Below are positions 26,510 to 35,141 of a stretch of 64,000 nucleotides of DNA, in pieces; position 1 is the stretch's first letter, and every line of letters begins with the position of its first letter. The DNA is from JAWKWH01 sp963669415 (GTDB taxonomy: Bacteria > Pseudomonadota > Alphaproteobacteria > Rhizobiales > Rhizobiaceae). A program made the translations under genes and the position numbers. Below the pieces are notes generated by a model. It worked only from the letters and a program-made list of their open reading frames with translations. It was not told the DNA's origin and made no database searches. The stretch is taken from NCBI GenBank assembly GCA_963669415.2, contig CAXXPS010000002.1, positions 992,001-1,056,000 on the forward strand, given 5' to 3'.

Positions 26510-27318
26510 CAGTCCCCCTCAAACACCGGTTTCTGCTTGGCGACAAATGCATCGTAGGCACGGACAAAGTCACCGGTTTGCATGCAAATCGCCTGGGCCT
26601 GCGCTTCCGCCTCAATCGCCTGTTCGATTCCCATCGACCATTCCTGCGCCAGCATGGTCTTGGTCATCATATGTGCGAAGTTGGGCCCTGCAGCGATGCG
26701 CTTGGCAAGGGCGAGCGCCTCGGATTCCAACGCCTCTTTCCCCACCAAAGAATTGAAGAAACCCCAGCGCTCACCCTCTTCAGCGCTCATCGTGCGGCCT
26801 GTATAGAGTAACTCGGCAGCCCTGCCCTGGCCGATAATTCTGGGCAGAATTGCACATGCGCCCATGTCGCAGCCGGCAAGGCCAACGCGTGTAAACAGAA
26901 ATGCTGTCCTGGCCTCAGAGGTTCCAATGCGCAGGTCCGATGCCATGGCGATAATCGCACCCGCACCGACGCAAATACCATCGATGGCAGCAATCACCGG
27001 CTTGCCGCAGTTGACCATGGCTTTTACCAGGTCGCCGGTCATGCGGGTAAATTGCAGCAACTCCTTCATCGACATTTTGGTCAGCGGGCCAATGATGTCA
27101 TGCACGTCTCCACCGGAAGAAAAATTGCCACCGTTGGAATTGAATACCACCGCTTTGATCTGGTCATCGTAGTGCAAGCTGCGGAACCAGTCCCGTAACT
27201 CCGCATAGGAATCGAAGGTCAGTGGATTTTTCCGGTCCGGCCGATCCAAAGCGACAATCGCGATACCATCTTCGATGCGAAGCAAGAAATGCTCTGGTGT
27301 ATCAATGGTCGCTGTCAT
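26509..27318 (-). CDS. Enoyl-CoA hydratase/isomerase family protein
   Basis: 269 residues of the crotonase fold. NFSSGGDVHDII forms one half of the CoA oxyanion hole, AAIDGICVGAGAIIAMASDLRI the other, and VGLAGCDMGACAILPRIIG carries the second helix. The position of the usual second catalytic Glu holds CDMG rather than PGxG/E. This may mean a hydrolase or isomerase role, for example ring opening of the dioxo-cyclohexane-carboxyl-CoA, as expected in aminobenzoyl-CoA breakdown. It overlaps marR by one base. Confidence 0.88.
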   Translation of the reverse strand: MTATIDTPEHFLLRIEDGIAIVALDRPDRKNPLTFDSYAELRDWFRSLHYDDQIKAVVFNSNGGNFSSGGDVHDIIGPLTKMSMKELLQFTRMTGDLVKAMVNCGKPVIAAIDGICVGAGAIIAMASDLRIGTSEARTAFLFTRVGLAGCDMGACAILPRIIGQGRAAELLYTGRTMSAEEGERWGFFNSLVGKEALESEALALAKRIAAGPNFAHMMTKTMLAQEWSMGIEQAIEAEAQAQAICMQTGDFVRAYDAFVAKQKPVFEGD

Positions 27319-27788
27319 CAGTTGACCTCGCTTTCGGGGTTGGCATCGGCGATCTCATGAAGGCGTGCCGCCAGTTCTTCTGCACTGTCTTCGTCAAACA
27401 TGGCCAAGAGATCGGACACCCAACCTTCATGCTCACCGGCAAGTTTGCGAAAATAATCGCGACCCTGATCGGTAAGTTTCACGCGCATCGCGCGGCGATC
27501 GCCATCGACAGGAACTCGAACCACAGTACCGTCATCGACCAGCCGATCGACAATGCCGGTGACATTGCCATTTGATACCATCAATTCGTCGGACAGTTCG
27601 CTCATCTTCAGCCCCCTTTCAGCCCGGTGCAATGCTGCGAGCACATCAAACCGGGGGAGAGTCGAAGCATATTCAATCCGCAATTTCTCACGCAGTTCGG
27701 CCTCAATGAGACGCTGCGCCTTCAACAGGCGCAACCAAAGACGGAGCCTTGCTTTCGGCAACGGGTTGTTGTTCCCGGCGTTACTCAA
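27318..27788 (-). CDS. MarR family transcriptional regulator inside the catabolic operon
   Basis: 156 residues. Winged helix: LKMSELSDELMVSNGNVTGIVDRLVDDG with wing RVPVDGDRRAMRVKLTDQG. It is the second gene of a seven-gene operon and overlaps both neighbours, so it is autoregulated with the enzymes. The likely operator is the near-palindrome at 28615-28632. It is a different protein from the MarR at 5.4 kb. Confidence 0.88.
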   Translation of the reverse strand: MSNAGNNNPLPKARLRLWLRLLKAQRLIEAELREKLRIEYASTLPRFDVLAALHRAERGLKMSELSDELMVSNGNVTGIVDRLVDDGTVVRVPVDGDRRAMRVKLTDQGRDYFRKLAGEHEGWVSDLLAMFDEDSAEELAARLHEIADANPESEVN

Positions 27789-28585
27789 ACCTCGCCTCCG
27801 CTGATGGGAATTGCTGCACCATTGACCGAGCAGGCACCCTCACCGCACAGCCACAACACGGTTTGCGCGACCTCTGAAGGCTGGATAAAGCGGTTTTGCG
27901 GGCTCCCCTGCCTTAGCGTCTCGGCAGCGGCTCCCCTGTCCATTCCGGTTTTGGCAACTATGTTGTCGATTGCGTCGTCCAACAGATCGGTCTCGACATA
28001 TCCAGGACAAACCGCGTTAACGGTTATGCCCGAAGTCGCAAACTCATGTGCCAGCGAACGGGTGAGACCGATCACGCCATGTTTGGCAGCACAATAGGCT
28101 GAAATGTAGGAATGACCCTTCAACCCGGCGATCGATGAAATTGCGATCATGCGGCCCCAGCCATTGTCCTTCATTCCGGACGCGGTTGCCCGCCAGAGAT
28201 TGAATGTGCCGGTCAAATTCACGTCCAGCATTTTTCCGAAATCACCTGCCGTCATTTTCAAAAACGGCTTGGCTTGCGCTGCGCCGGCATTTGCCACAGC
28301 GATATCAACCTGACCTGACATTGCGACAGCGCTTTCAACGCAAGCGGCAACTGAATCTTCGTCGGTCACATCGCAGGTCAGAGCAAAGATGTTTTCATGG
28401 GTTGACGCGAGTTCATCCAGAGGTTCGCGACGCCGGCCGCAGATTGTCACCTTGGCACCGTAATGTGCCAGCGTACTGGCAATCGCAGCACCAACGCCGG
28501 TTCCACCGCCGCTCACGAGCGCATGTCGATCTGACAGGCCCAAACATTCCTCCCTCTGACCGCGTTCAAAATCCTCATCGGCCAA
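27785..28585 (-). CDS. Short-chain dehydrogenase/reductase (probable 3-hydroxyacyl-CoA dehydrogenase role)
   Basis: 266 residues, classical SDR. NAD(P) motif SGGGTGVGAAIA, VANAG, and catalytic Tyr/Lys in SAYCAAKHGVIG. As first gene of the operon with hydratase and acyl-CoA dehydrogenase, it fits the 3-hydroxyacyl-CoA oxidation step of the pathway. The same SDR type occurs in aminobenzoate (abm) clusters. The first 17 residues before the Rossmann fold are an unusual hydrophilic leader. Confidence 0.85.
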   Translation of the reverse strand: MADEDFERGQREECLGLSDRHALVSGGGTGVGAAIASTLAHYGAKVTICGRRREPLDELASTHENIFALTCDVTDEDSVAACVESAVAMSGQVDIAVANAGAAQAKPFLKMTAGDFGKMLDVNLTGTFNLWRATASGMKDNGWGRMIAISSIAGLKGHSYISAYCAAKHGVIGLTRSLAHEFATSGITVNAVCPGYVETDLLDDAIDNIVAKTGMDRGAAAETLRQGSPQNRFIQPSEVAQTVLWLCGEGACSVNGAAIPISGGEV

Positions 28586-28614
28586 TGGTCTGATCTTAGG
28601 ACAGTCAGCTATTT

Positions 28615-28632
28615 TATTTCAAGCTTAAAATA
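28615..28632. promoter_or_regulatory. Near-perfect palindrome, candidate MarR operator of the aminobenzoyl-CoA operon
   Basis: TATTTCAAGCTTAAAATA is palindromic at 16 of 18 positions, centred on AAGCTT, 30 bases upstream of the SDR start. It matches 14 of 18 bases of 6009-6026, upstream of the monooxygenase gene. That position and similarity make it the best operator candidate for the regulon. Confidence 0.5.
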
Positions 28633-28661
28633 TTCAAGTGCAGATTTACAAACTGCCAGGC

Positions 28662-30070
28662 CTACTCGGCCCAAGGGCCGTGATGATCGCCTTCGGCATC
28701 GATACGCCGAAATGAATGAGCGCCAAAGTAGTCACGCTGCGCCTGAATCATGTTGGCCGTCCCACGGCTGGTTCGCACGGTATCGAAATAGGTCAGCGCC
28801 GCAGAGAGCGCCGGCGCGGCGTTACCTGACAGGGCTGCATTTGCAACCAGGCGACGTAAATCATTGTGCGCATTCGCGAGTTTCTGCGAAAATGCAGGCG
28901 CAAACATGAGATTTGTTTCGGGATATTGGCGAAGTGCCGCAGCCATATCGTTGAGCATTGCGGAACGAATGATACAGCCTTCCCGCCAAACTTCCGCGAT
29001 TTCGGGAAGCGGCAACTGCCATCCATGCTCCGCTGAAGCTGACCGAAGCATTTCGAATCCTTGGGCGTAGCTGGCTATCTTTCCGGCAAGCAATGCCTGC
29101 TCCATTTGCTCAATGGAGAGGCTATCTGCTGAGAATGCGGCAGGTGCTGCACCGAAAACAGCCTCACCACTCTGGCGCTCTCCCAACAGCGCGGACAGGT
29201 TTCTTGCAGCCACGGCGGCATCGATCGCTGTAACCGGCGTCGCCATATGCAGTGCCTCGATGGCGGTCCAGCGGCCAGTCCCTTTCTGGCCAGCGCTATC
29301 CAATATCACGTCGAGCACCGGTTTTCCGGTTTCCGGATCTGTTTCGCCTGCAACAATTGCTGAAATTTCAATCAGATAGGACTTCAGAGCGCCTTCGTTC
29401 CACCGCGCAAAAACATCGGCAATTTCGATTGCAGCCATGCCCATGCCGTCGCGCATCAGACCATAGGTCTCGGCAATCATCTGCATATCGGCGTATTCGA
29501 TGCCGTTATGGACCATTTTCACGTAATGGCCTGCGCCACCCCGCCCCATATAGGTCGCGCAGGGCGTATCTTCATATTTGGCCGAAATCGCAGTCAACAT
29601 CGGCTCGACACGGGTCCATCCGTCCGCATCTCCGCCTCCATAATCGAAGGCCCGTGCCGGGCGCCTTGCTCTCCGCCCGAGACGCCTATACCGGCGAACA
29701 TCCAGTGTTTGCCATCCGCCATTTCCGCCCGCCTGTTTGTGTCGCGAAAATTCGCATTTCCCGCGTCGATGACCAAATCACCGTCCTCAAGCTGCGGCGC
29801 GATAGCTTCAATTTGACGATCCACGACGTCACCGGCCGGAACCATCAAGACGATGTTTCTTGGCCGCTCTATCGCCTGGACAAATCCTTCAAGGGTTTCG
29901 GTCGGCGTGATGTTTGAGGCAAGATCGCCTGCCTCGCCATGGAAATCTCGTGTCGTTTCCGTTGTCCGATTGTAAACTGCAATCGGAAAGTCTCTCTCAG
30001 CGATGTTCAACGTCAGATTGGCGCCCATGGTCCCAAGGCCAATCAGTCCATAATTCGGTTTGCGGGTCAT
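28662..30070 (-). pseudogene. gnd: 6-phosphogluconate dehydrogenase gene with a one-base frameshift
   Basis: Two overlapping frames together make a full 6PGDH. The N-terminal part (30070 down to about 29638) has the Rossmann motif GLIGLGTMGANLTLNIA and GVSGGEQGARHGPSIM. The C-terminal part (about 29637 to 28662) resumes with GGDADGWTRVEPMLTAI and continues through GRGGAGHYVKMVHNGIEY, which carries the catalytic Lys and Glu. Adding one base near 29637/29638 would restore SIMAGGDADGW and a product of about 469 residues. No other damage is visible, so it is either a very recent mutation or a sequencing error. It overlaps idnD by 4 bases. Confidence 0.85.
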
Positions 30071-31128
30071 GGGGTAATCTGCTCTCTGGCATCTGAATCG
30101 CTGAAACTGATTTGCACTTTCATCGCGGCTTCCCTGTCATTGGCAATTTCAAATGCTCTTTTTGCATCATCGAATTCGACCGTGTGGGTGATCAACGGCA
30201 TGACGTCGATCCTGCCCGTGAGCATTTTCTCTACAGCTTGCGAAAATTCTTCGTGAAAGCGAAATGAGCCGCGCAATTCCAATTCCTTGGCGGTAATTTG
30301 CATCATCGGAACCGGCATGTCTCCGCCCAGTCCCAATTGGACAATGACACCACGCGGGCGAAGCGCGGGAATTGCGCCGGAAAGAGCGGAGGGAGAACCG
30401 GAGCATTCGAACAGAACTTCAAAGGTTCCCTTTTCGCCGCCATAAGTGTCCAGTGCACCGGGTTGGCTGCGAATATCGATTGTCTGATCCGCACCTGCCA
30501 TTTTCGCATGGTTTAGCGCATTTGCTGTCAGATCGGTTGCGATGATTTCTTCGGCACCGGCCTCCCGTGCTGCCAAGACGCACAACACACCGATCGGACC
30601 GCAACCGGTAACGAGGACTTTCTTTCCCTCCACACCATCCGCCCGGCGTATTGCATGAAGGGCAACGGACAGCGGCTCGGCCATTGCCGCCTCGGCGGCT
30701 GAAAGACCATTGGCGACGACACATTGAGCGGCGTCAGCAACAAGCCTTTGGCGAAACGCTCCCTGAATATGGGGAAATGGCATTGCCGAACCATAAAAGC
30801 GCATGTTGAGGCACTGGTTTTGCAGATTCTCCGCACAGAAACGGCATTCACCACACGGTCTTGAGGGTGAGACGGCAACCAGATCACCAATTTCAATTCC
30901 ATTGACGGCAGAACCGGTATCGACGACCCGGCCTGACACTTCGTGTCCCAGCACCATCGGCTCCTTCAGTCGCACCGGTCCGAAACCACCATGATTGAAA
31001 TAGTGCAAATCCGATCCGCACACGCCACCTGTCGCAACCTCAAGAACGACCTGATCGGCACCAGTTCGCTCCTGCGGGTATTCGTCCAGCGCAAGTTTTC
31101 CGGCTTCATGAATGACTATCGCGCGCAA
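30067..31128 (-). CDS. idnD: Zinc-dependent L-idonate 5-dehydrogenase
   Basis: 353 residues of the zinc-containing medium-chain alcohol dehydrogenases. Catalytic zinc ligands appear at GGVCGSDLHYF and GHEVSGRVVD, structural zinc Cys at RPCGECRFCAENLQNQC, and the NAD motif at GCGPIGVL. It oxidises L-idonate to 5-ketogluconate. The context confirms this: gluconate 5-dehydrogenase and gluconokinase genes are divergent from it and gnd follows it. Sorbitol or another polyol is the alternative substrate. Confidence 0.88.
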   Translation of the reverse strand: MRAIVIHEAGKLALDEYPQERTGADQVVLEVATGGVCGSDLHYFNHGGFGPVRLKEPMVLGHEVSGRVVDTGSAVNGIEIGDLVAVSPSRPCGECRFCAENLQNQCLNMRFYGSAMPFPHIQGAFRQRLVADAAQCVVANGLSAAEAAMAEPLSVALHAIRRADGVEGKKVLVTGCGPIGVLCVLAAREAGAEEIIATDLTANALNHAKMAGADQTIDIRSQPGALDTYGGEKGTFEVLFECSGSPSALSGAIPALRPRGVIVQLGLGGDMPVPMMQITAKELELRGSFRFHEEFSQAVEKMLTGRIDVMPLITHTVEFDDAKRAFEIANDREAAMKVQISFSDSDAREQITP

Positions 31129-31249
31129 TCAATTTTCTCCATTCTGGCTTGATGGGCATCTTGCCAGGCCAGCGCATTGAGAATTCAGGCAGGGCGGCTT
31201 GAGTAATCAGCCAATACCCTATAGCCCCGGTTAAACTGACTGGCCAGCA

Positions 31250-32038
31250 ATGAACGGAAAATACGTGAAACAGGGCATCAACCTCTTCGATCTTTCAGGA
31301 AAAACAGCGTTGATCACAGGATCTTCGCAGGGAATCGGCTATGCGCTGGCCAAGGGGCTTTGCGCAGCAGGCGCCTCGGTCGTCTTGAACGGACGTGACA
31401 AAGAGAAGCTGTCGCAAGCGGCTGAAGGTCTTCAGAATTCTGGTGGAAAGATCTTCGAACTTGCGTTCGATGTCACCGATCACGACGCTTCCCGCGAAGC
31501 AATTGACCGGTTCGAGGCGGATGAGAACGCAATAGACATCCTTGTCAACAATGCCGGCATGCAGTTTCGAACCCCGTTGGAGGATTATCCGGCAGACATG
31601 TTCGCCAAACTGCTGGAGACAAACATAGCCAGTGTGTTCAATGTCGGTCAGGCAACAGCAAGGCACATGATCAGGCGAGGTTGCGGCAAGATCATCAACA
31701 TCGCTTCGGTGCAAACCGCCCTCGCACGGCCCGGCATCGCGCCCTATACGGCGACAAAGGGTGCGGTGGGAAATCTTACCAAGGGTATGGCGACCGATTG
31801 GGCAAAATACGGTTTGCAGGTCAATGCCATTGCGCCGGGATATTTTGATACACCCCTCAATGCCGCCTTGGTAGCGGATCCTGAGTTCAGCGCCTGGCTG
31901 GAGAAGAGAACGCCTGCGGGACGATGGGGCGAGGTCGAAGAGCTTGTCGGCGCCTGCATCTTCCTTGCGTCCGATGCGTCGAGTTTCGTGAACGGCCACA
32001 CGCTCTATGTCGATGGCGGGATCACTGCGTGCCTGTGA
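31250..32038 (+). CDS. idnO: Gluconate 5-dehydrogenase (SDR)
   Basis: 262 residues, classical SDR. TGSSQGIGYALAKGL is the NAD(P) motif, LVNNAGMQFRTPLEDYP is typical of gluconate 5-dehydrogenases, and the active site is YTATKGAVGNLTKGMA. It reduces 5-ketogluconate to D-gluconate, following IdnD. It is separated from idnD by a 121-base divergent promoter region, and its stop overlaps the gluconokinase start. Confidence 0.88.
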   Translation: MNGKYVKQGINLFDLSGKTALITGSSQGIGYALAKGLCAAGASVVLNGRDKEKLSQAAEGLQNSGGKIFELAFDVTDHDASREAIDRFEADENAIDILVNNAGMQFRTPLEDYPADMFAKLLETNIASVFNVGQATARHMIRRGCGKIINIASVQTALARPGIAPYTATKGAVGNLTKGMATDWAKYGLQVNAIAPGYFDTPLNAALVADPEFSAWLEKRTPAGRWGEVEELVGACIFLASDASSFVNGHTLYVDGGITACL

Positions 32039-32553
32039 TTCCCGAAAAGCGGCCGCGGCTGTTTGTGGTTATGGGTGTTGCGGGATGCGGAAAATCAACT
32101 ATCGGAATGTCGCTGGCAAAAGAAATTGACGGGATTTATCTCGAAGGAGATGCGCTTCACCCGCCTGCCAATGTCGAAAAGATGAGTTCCGGTACCCCGT
32201 TGACCGATGAGGACCGCTGGCCGTGGCTCGACAAAATTGCCGTTGAGATGAAACAATCAGAGGGCACAGTGCTCGTCGGCTGCTCAGCGCTCAAGCGGGT
32301 TTACAGAGACCGGTTACGGGGCGGCTGCAATGAACCGGTGATGTTTCTTCATCTGTCAGGAAGCCGCGAACTGATTGCAAAACGTATGGAACGGCGCGAA
32401 GGCCATTTCATGCCTCTGTCATTGCTGGACAGTCAGTTTGCTGCGCTTGAGCCGCTGCAAAATGATGAGATGGGCATCTGCGTCGATATCGATGCGACGG
32501 CCGCACAGATCGTCGCTCACATTCTTGCTGCGTTGCCAGCTAATTCTGGCTGA
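32035..32553 (+). CDS. gntK: Gluconokinase
   Basis: 172 residues. The P-loop is MGVAGCGKSTIGMSLA; GDALHPPANVEKMSSGTPLTDEDR and the CSALKRVYRD region are characteristic of thermoresistant-type gluconokinases. It phosphorylates D-gluconate to 6-phosphogluconate. The GTG at 32035 overlaps the idnO stop (GTGA), the usual coupling spacing; a GTG two codons upstream is also possible. The product feeds gnd or the Entner-Doudoroff route. Confidence 0.93.
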   Translation: MIPEKRPRLFVVMGVAGCGKSTIGMSLAKEIDGIYLEGDALHPPANVEKMSSGTPLTDEDRWPWLDKIAVEMKQSEGTVLVGCSALKRVYRDRLRGGCNEPVMFLHLSGSRELIAKRMERREGHFMPLSLLDSQFAALEPLQNDEMGICVDIDATAAQIVAHILAALPANSG

Positions 32554-32579
32554 CCCGCATTTACTGTTGTCCAGGGACG

Positions 32580-33746
32580 TTACGCAGGCGCCAACGCCGT
32601 CTCGGTTAGCTTCACCCAGTAGCTAATGCCGTGTGGTATGATTTCATCATTGAAATCATACTCAGGATGATGAAGCCCGGCGGTATCGCCATTGCCGATA
32701 AAAATGAACGAACCCGGGCGTGCTTCGAGCATATAGGAGAAATCTTCGCCACCAAGCACCGGCGGTGTATTTCGTTCGATTTTTCCCTCGCCCGCTATTT
32801 CCTGCGCTACTTCGGCTGCGAAGATGGTTTCATCTTCATTGTTGACGGTTACCGGATAATTCCAGTCGATCTTGACATCGGCCACCGCACCATGGGCGGC
32901 CGCAACGCTGTTGGCAATTTCCGTCACCCTCTCGATTGCCTGCTCGCCGACCTCCTTTAACAGATAACGGCAAGTGCCCGCGATCAGCGCCTCTTCGGGA
33001 ATAACATTATATGCCGACCCGGCAATGAACTTGGTCACGGATACAACGAGAGAGTCGACAGGATTTGCGGTGCGGGAAACAATCGACTGCATCGCTGAAA
33101 CAATCTGGGAGCCAATGACAATCGGATCTATCGAGCGGTGAGGCATGGCGGCGTGCCCACCACGGCCTTTAATTGTTATTGTGAACTCCGCCGTTGCGGC
33201 CATTATCGGACCGAATCTTGTTGCGAACTCACCCACAGGTAGGCCCGGCATGTTGTGCATGCCGAACACTTTCTCGATTCCGAAGCGCTCCATCATGCCT
33301 TCCTGAACCATGACGTTGCCGCCGCCACCGCCTTCCTCGGCGGGTTGGAAGATAACCGCGACCGAACCGGCAAAATTCCTGGTTTCGGCCAGATATTTTG
33401 CAGCGCCAAGCAGCATCGCAGTGTGGCCATCATGTCCGCATGCGTGCATTTTATCCGGAGTCTGCGATGCCCATTCTTTGCCTGTAATCTCATTGATTGG
33501 CAGAGCGTCCATATCAGCGCGCAGGCCAATCGTCGGTCCGTCACCCAAATTTCCCTTGATGATGCCTACGACGCCGGTTTTGGCGATGCCGGGCACCACT
33601 TCGTCAGTTCCGAAAGATTTCAGTTTCTCTTCAACCAGAGCCGACGTCTTGAACAAGTCGAACATCAGTTCCGGATTTTGGTGTATTTGGCGCCGCCATG
33701 CGGCTACTTCGTCCTGGAGTTCGGCTGCTCGATTGAGAATAGGCAT
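32580..33746 (-). CDS. M20 family amidohydrolase (hippurate / N-acyl amino acid hydrolase type)
   Basis: 388 residues. Metal-binding and catalytic motifs: MHACGHDGHTAMLLGAA, FQPAEEGGGGGNVMVQEG (catalytic Glu) and GGEDFSYMLEARPGSF. The middle lid/dimerisation domain includes GRGGHAAMPHRSIDP. Family members hydrolyse N-acetyl or N-benzoyl amino acids, or indole-3-acetyl amino acids, in the cytoplasm. It is convergent with gntK and divergent from the D-Ala carboxypeptidase gene. The exact substrate is not evident. Confidence 0.9.
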   Translation of the reverse strand: MPILNRAAELQDEVAAWRRQIHQNPELMFDLFKTSALVEEKLKSFGTDEVVPGIAKTGVVGIIKGNLGDGPTIGLRADMDALPINEITGKEWASQTPDKMHACGHDGHTAMLLGAAKYLAETRNFAGSVAVIFQPAEEGGGGGNVMVQEGMMERFGIEKVFGMHNMPGLPVGEFATRFGPIMAATAEFTITIKGRGGHAAMPHRSIDPIVIGSQIVSAMQSIVSRTANPVDSLVVSVTKFIAGSAYNVIPEEALIAGTCRYLLKEVGEQAIERVTEIANSVAAAHGAVADVKIDWNYPVTVNNEDETIFAAEVAQEIAGEGKIERNTPPVLGGEDFSYMLEARPGSFIFIGNGDTAGLHHPEYDFNDEIIPHGISYWVKLTETALAPA

Positions 33747-33954
33747 GAATGACTTCCCTGCTTTCCCGGTTCTCCGGCGTTTACAATGTTGTTCTTTTTC
33801 ACGTTACGGTGCTTTGCCATATTGGCGGCACATGCGTTAGATACGGCGCATATAGCGTCGGCGGCAAGCTATGCAAGGTTGTACTGGCAAGTCCACCGCA
33901 AACTTTCGCGTTAGGACATTGTGCGGCATAAATGGATCAAAACGGGCTTGGGTA

Positions 33955-35133
33955 ATGGCTATAGGTGGACGATTTCGATTATTGGTTGCGGTCGCAACAA
34001 CAATTCTGACGGTTTCAAGCTTGTGGACAAACGCAGCGCGTGCGGCCGGCGCGACCATCGTTCTCGATGTGAAAAGCGGCCATGTCCTTTCCCATGACAA
34101 TGCCTTTCAACGTTGGTATCCGGCCTCACTAACCAAGGTCATGACCGCCTATGTAGCTTTCAGGGCCGTCAAGGCCGGCCAACTGACAATAAAATCTCCT
34201 GTTCGCATGTCCAAGAATGCAGCCAAGGAACCGCCCAGCAAGATGGGATACAAGGCAGGTTCCGTCATGACGCTCGACAATGCGCTGAAAATGCTGATCG
34301 TCAAATCCGCCAATGACGTAGCGGTGGCTATCGCTGAAAGCGTTGCCGGATCGGAACGCGAATTCGCCAATCGCATGAACAGGGAAGCCCGGCGGCTCGG
34401 CATGACGGGCACGAAATTTGTCAACCCGAACGGTTTGCACAATGGCGGTCAGTATTCCAATGCACGCGATCTTGCCATCCTGGCCGCAGCCGTGCGGCGG
34501 GAATTTCCCGAATACGATCATTACTTTGAACTCGAGGCAATCAAGGCAGGCAAGAAACAACTGCGATCCTACAACATCCTGCTTGGCCGGTTCGCTGGCG
34601 CTGACGGTATGAAGACCGGATTCATCTGTGCATCTGGCTTCAATCTCATCGGATCATCGACCCGAAACGGGCGCACGCTGGTTACTGTCGTGTTGGGCGC
34701 GACCTCGCAGCGGGAACGTGCCGAAACGGCGGCCGAGTTGTTGGCGGCCGGATTCAGAAAATCCAAAAGGGGTGGCAAACCGGTTGCCGAACTTTCCGCC
34801 TACGGCACATCCCGCGACAAGGCACCGAATATGCGGCCAATTATCTGCACCAAGAAGGCACAGGCGGAGCGCTGGGATGCACGGGATTCCCAAGGAAGGA
34901 TGATCATCCGCACCAAGTATCTGAAGCCGCTGGGACGCGAGCCGCGTTCCGTTGCCGTTGGGCTTGGCGGAGCGGTCGGCCCCGAGCCGGAAATCTTTGC
35001 CAATGTGCCCATCCCAACGCCCAGACCGGATTTTCAGCCGCAGAAAGTTGCGCTCAAACCGCTGCTTGAACCCGATATCGCCATAAGGGGAACAATTCCG
35101 CTACCGACACCCCGCCCGGTTGCATTGCAGTAG
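33955..35133 (+). CDS. D-alanyl-D-alanine carboxypeptidase (penicillin-binding protein, S11 family)
   Basis: 392 residues from the ATG at 33955, which gives a standard signal peptide ending NAARAAGA. The three penicillin-binding motifs are visible: SLTK (in YPASLTKVMTAY), SAND (IVKSANDVAVA) and KTG (DGMKTGFIC). It trims the terminal D-Ala of peptidoglycan stem peptides in the periplasm. The C-terminal 110 residues are Pro-rich (PIPTPRPDFQP, PLPTPRPVALQ) instead of the usual PBP5 beta-domain plus amphipathic anchor. It is followed after 8 bases by the CobW gene. Confidence 0.92.
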   Translation: MAIGGRFRLLVAVATTILTVSSLWTNAARAAGATIVLDVKSGHVLSHDNAFQRWYPASLTKVMTAYVAFRAVKAGQLTIKSPVRMSKNAAKEPPSKMGYKAGSVMTLDNALKMLIVKSANDVAVAIAESVAGSEREFANRMNREARRLGMTGTKFVNPNGLHNGGQYSNARDLAILAAAVRREFPEYDHYFELEAIKAGKKQLRSYNILLGRFAGADGMKTGFICASGFNLIGSSTRNGRTLVTVVLGATSQRERAETAAELLAAGFRKSKRGGKPVAELSAYGTSRDKAPNMRPIICTKKAQAERWDARDSQGRMIIRTKYLKPLGREPRSVAVGLGGAVGPEPEIFANVPIPTPRPDFQPQKVALKPLLEPDIAIRGTIPLPTPRPVALQ

Positions 35134-35141
35134 GCTTCGCA

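Noticed and set aside
29252..29917. Plus-strand open frame of 221 codons opposite gnd
   Set aside because: Both gnd halves on the minus strand are clearly 6PGDH; this frame is their shadow.
31295..31999. Minus-strand open frame of 234 codons opposite idnO
   Set aside because: idnO has complete SDR motifs in its own frame; the antisense frame has none.
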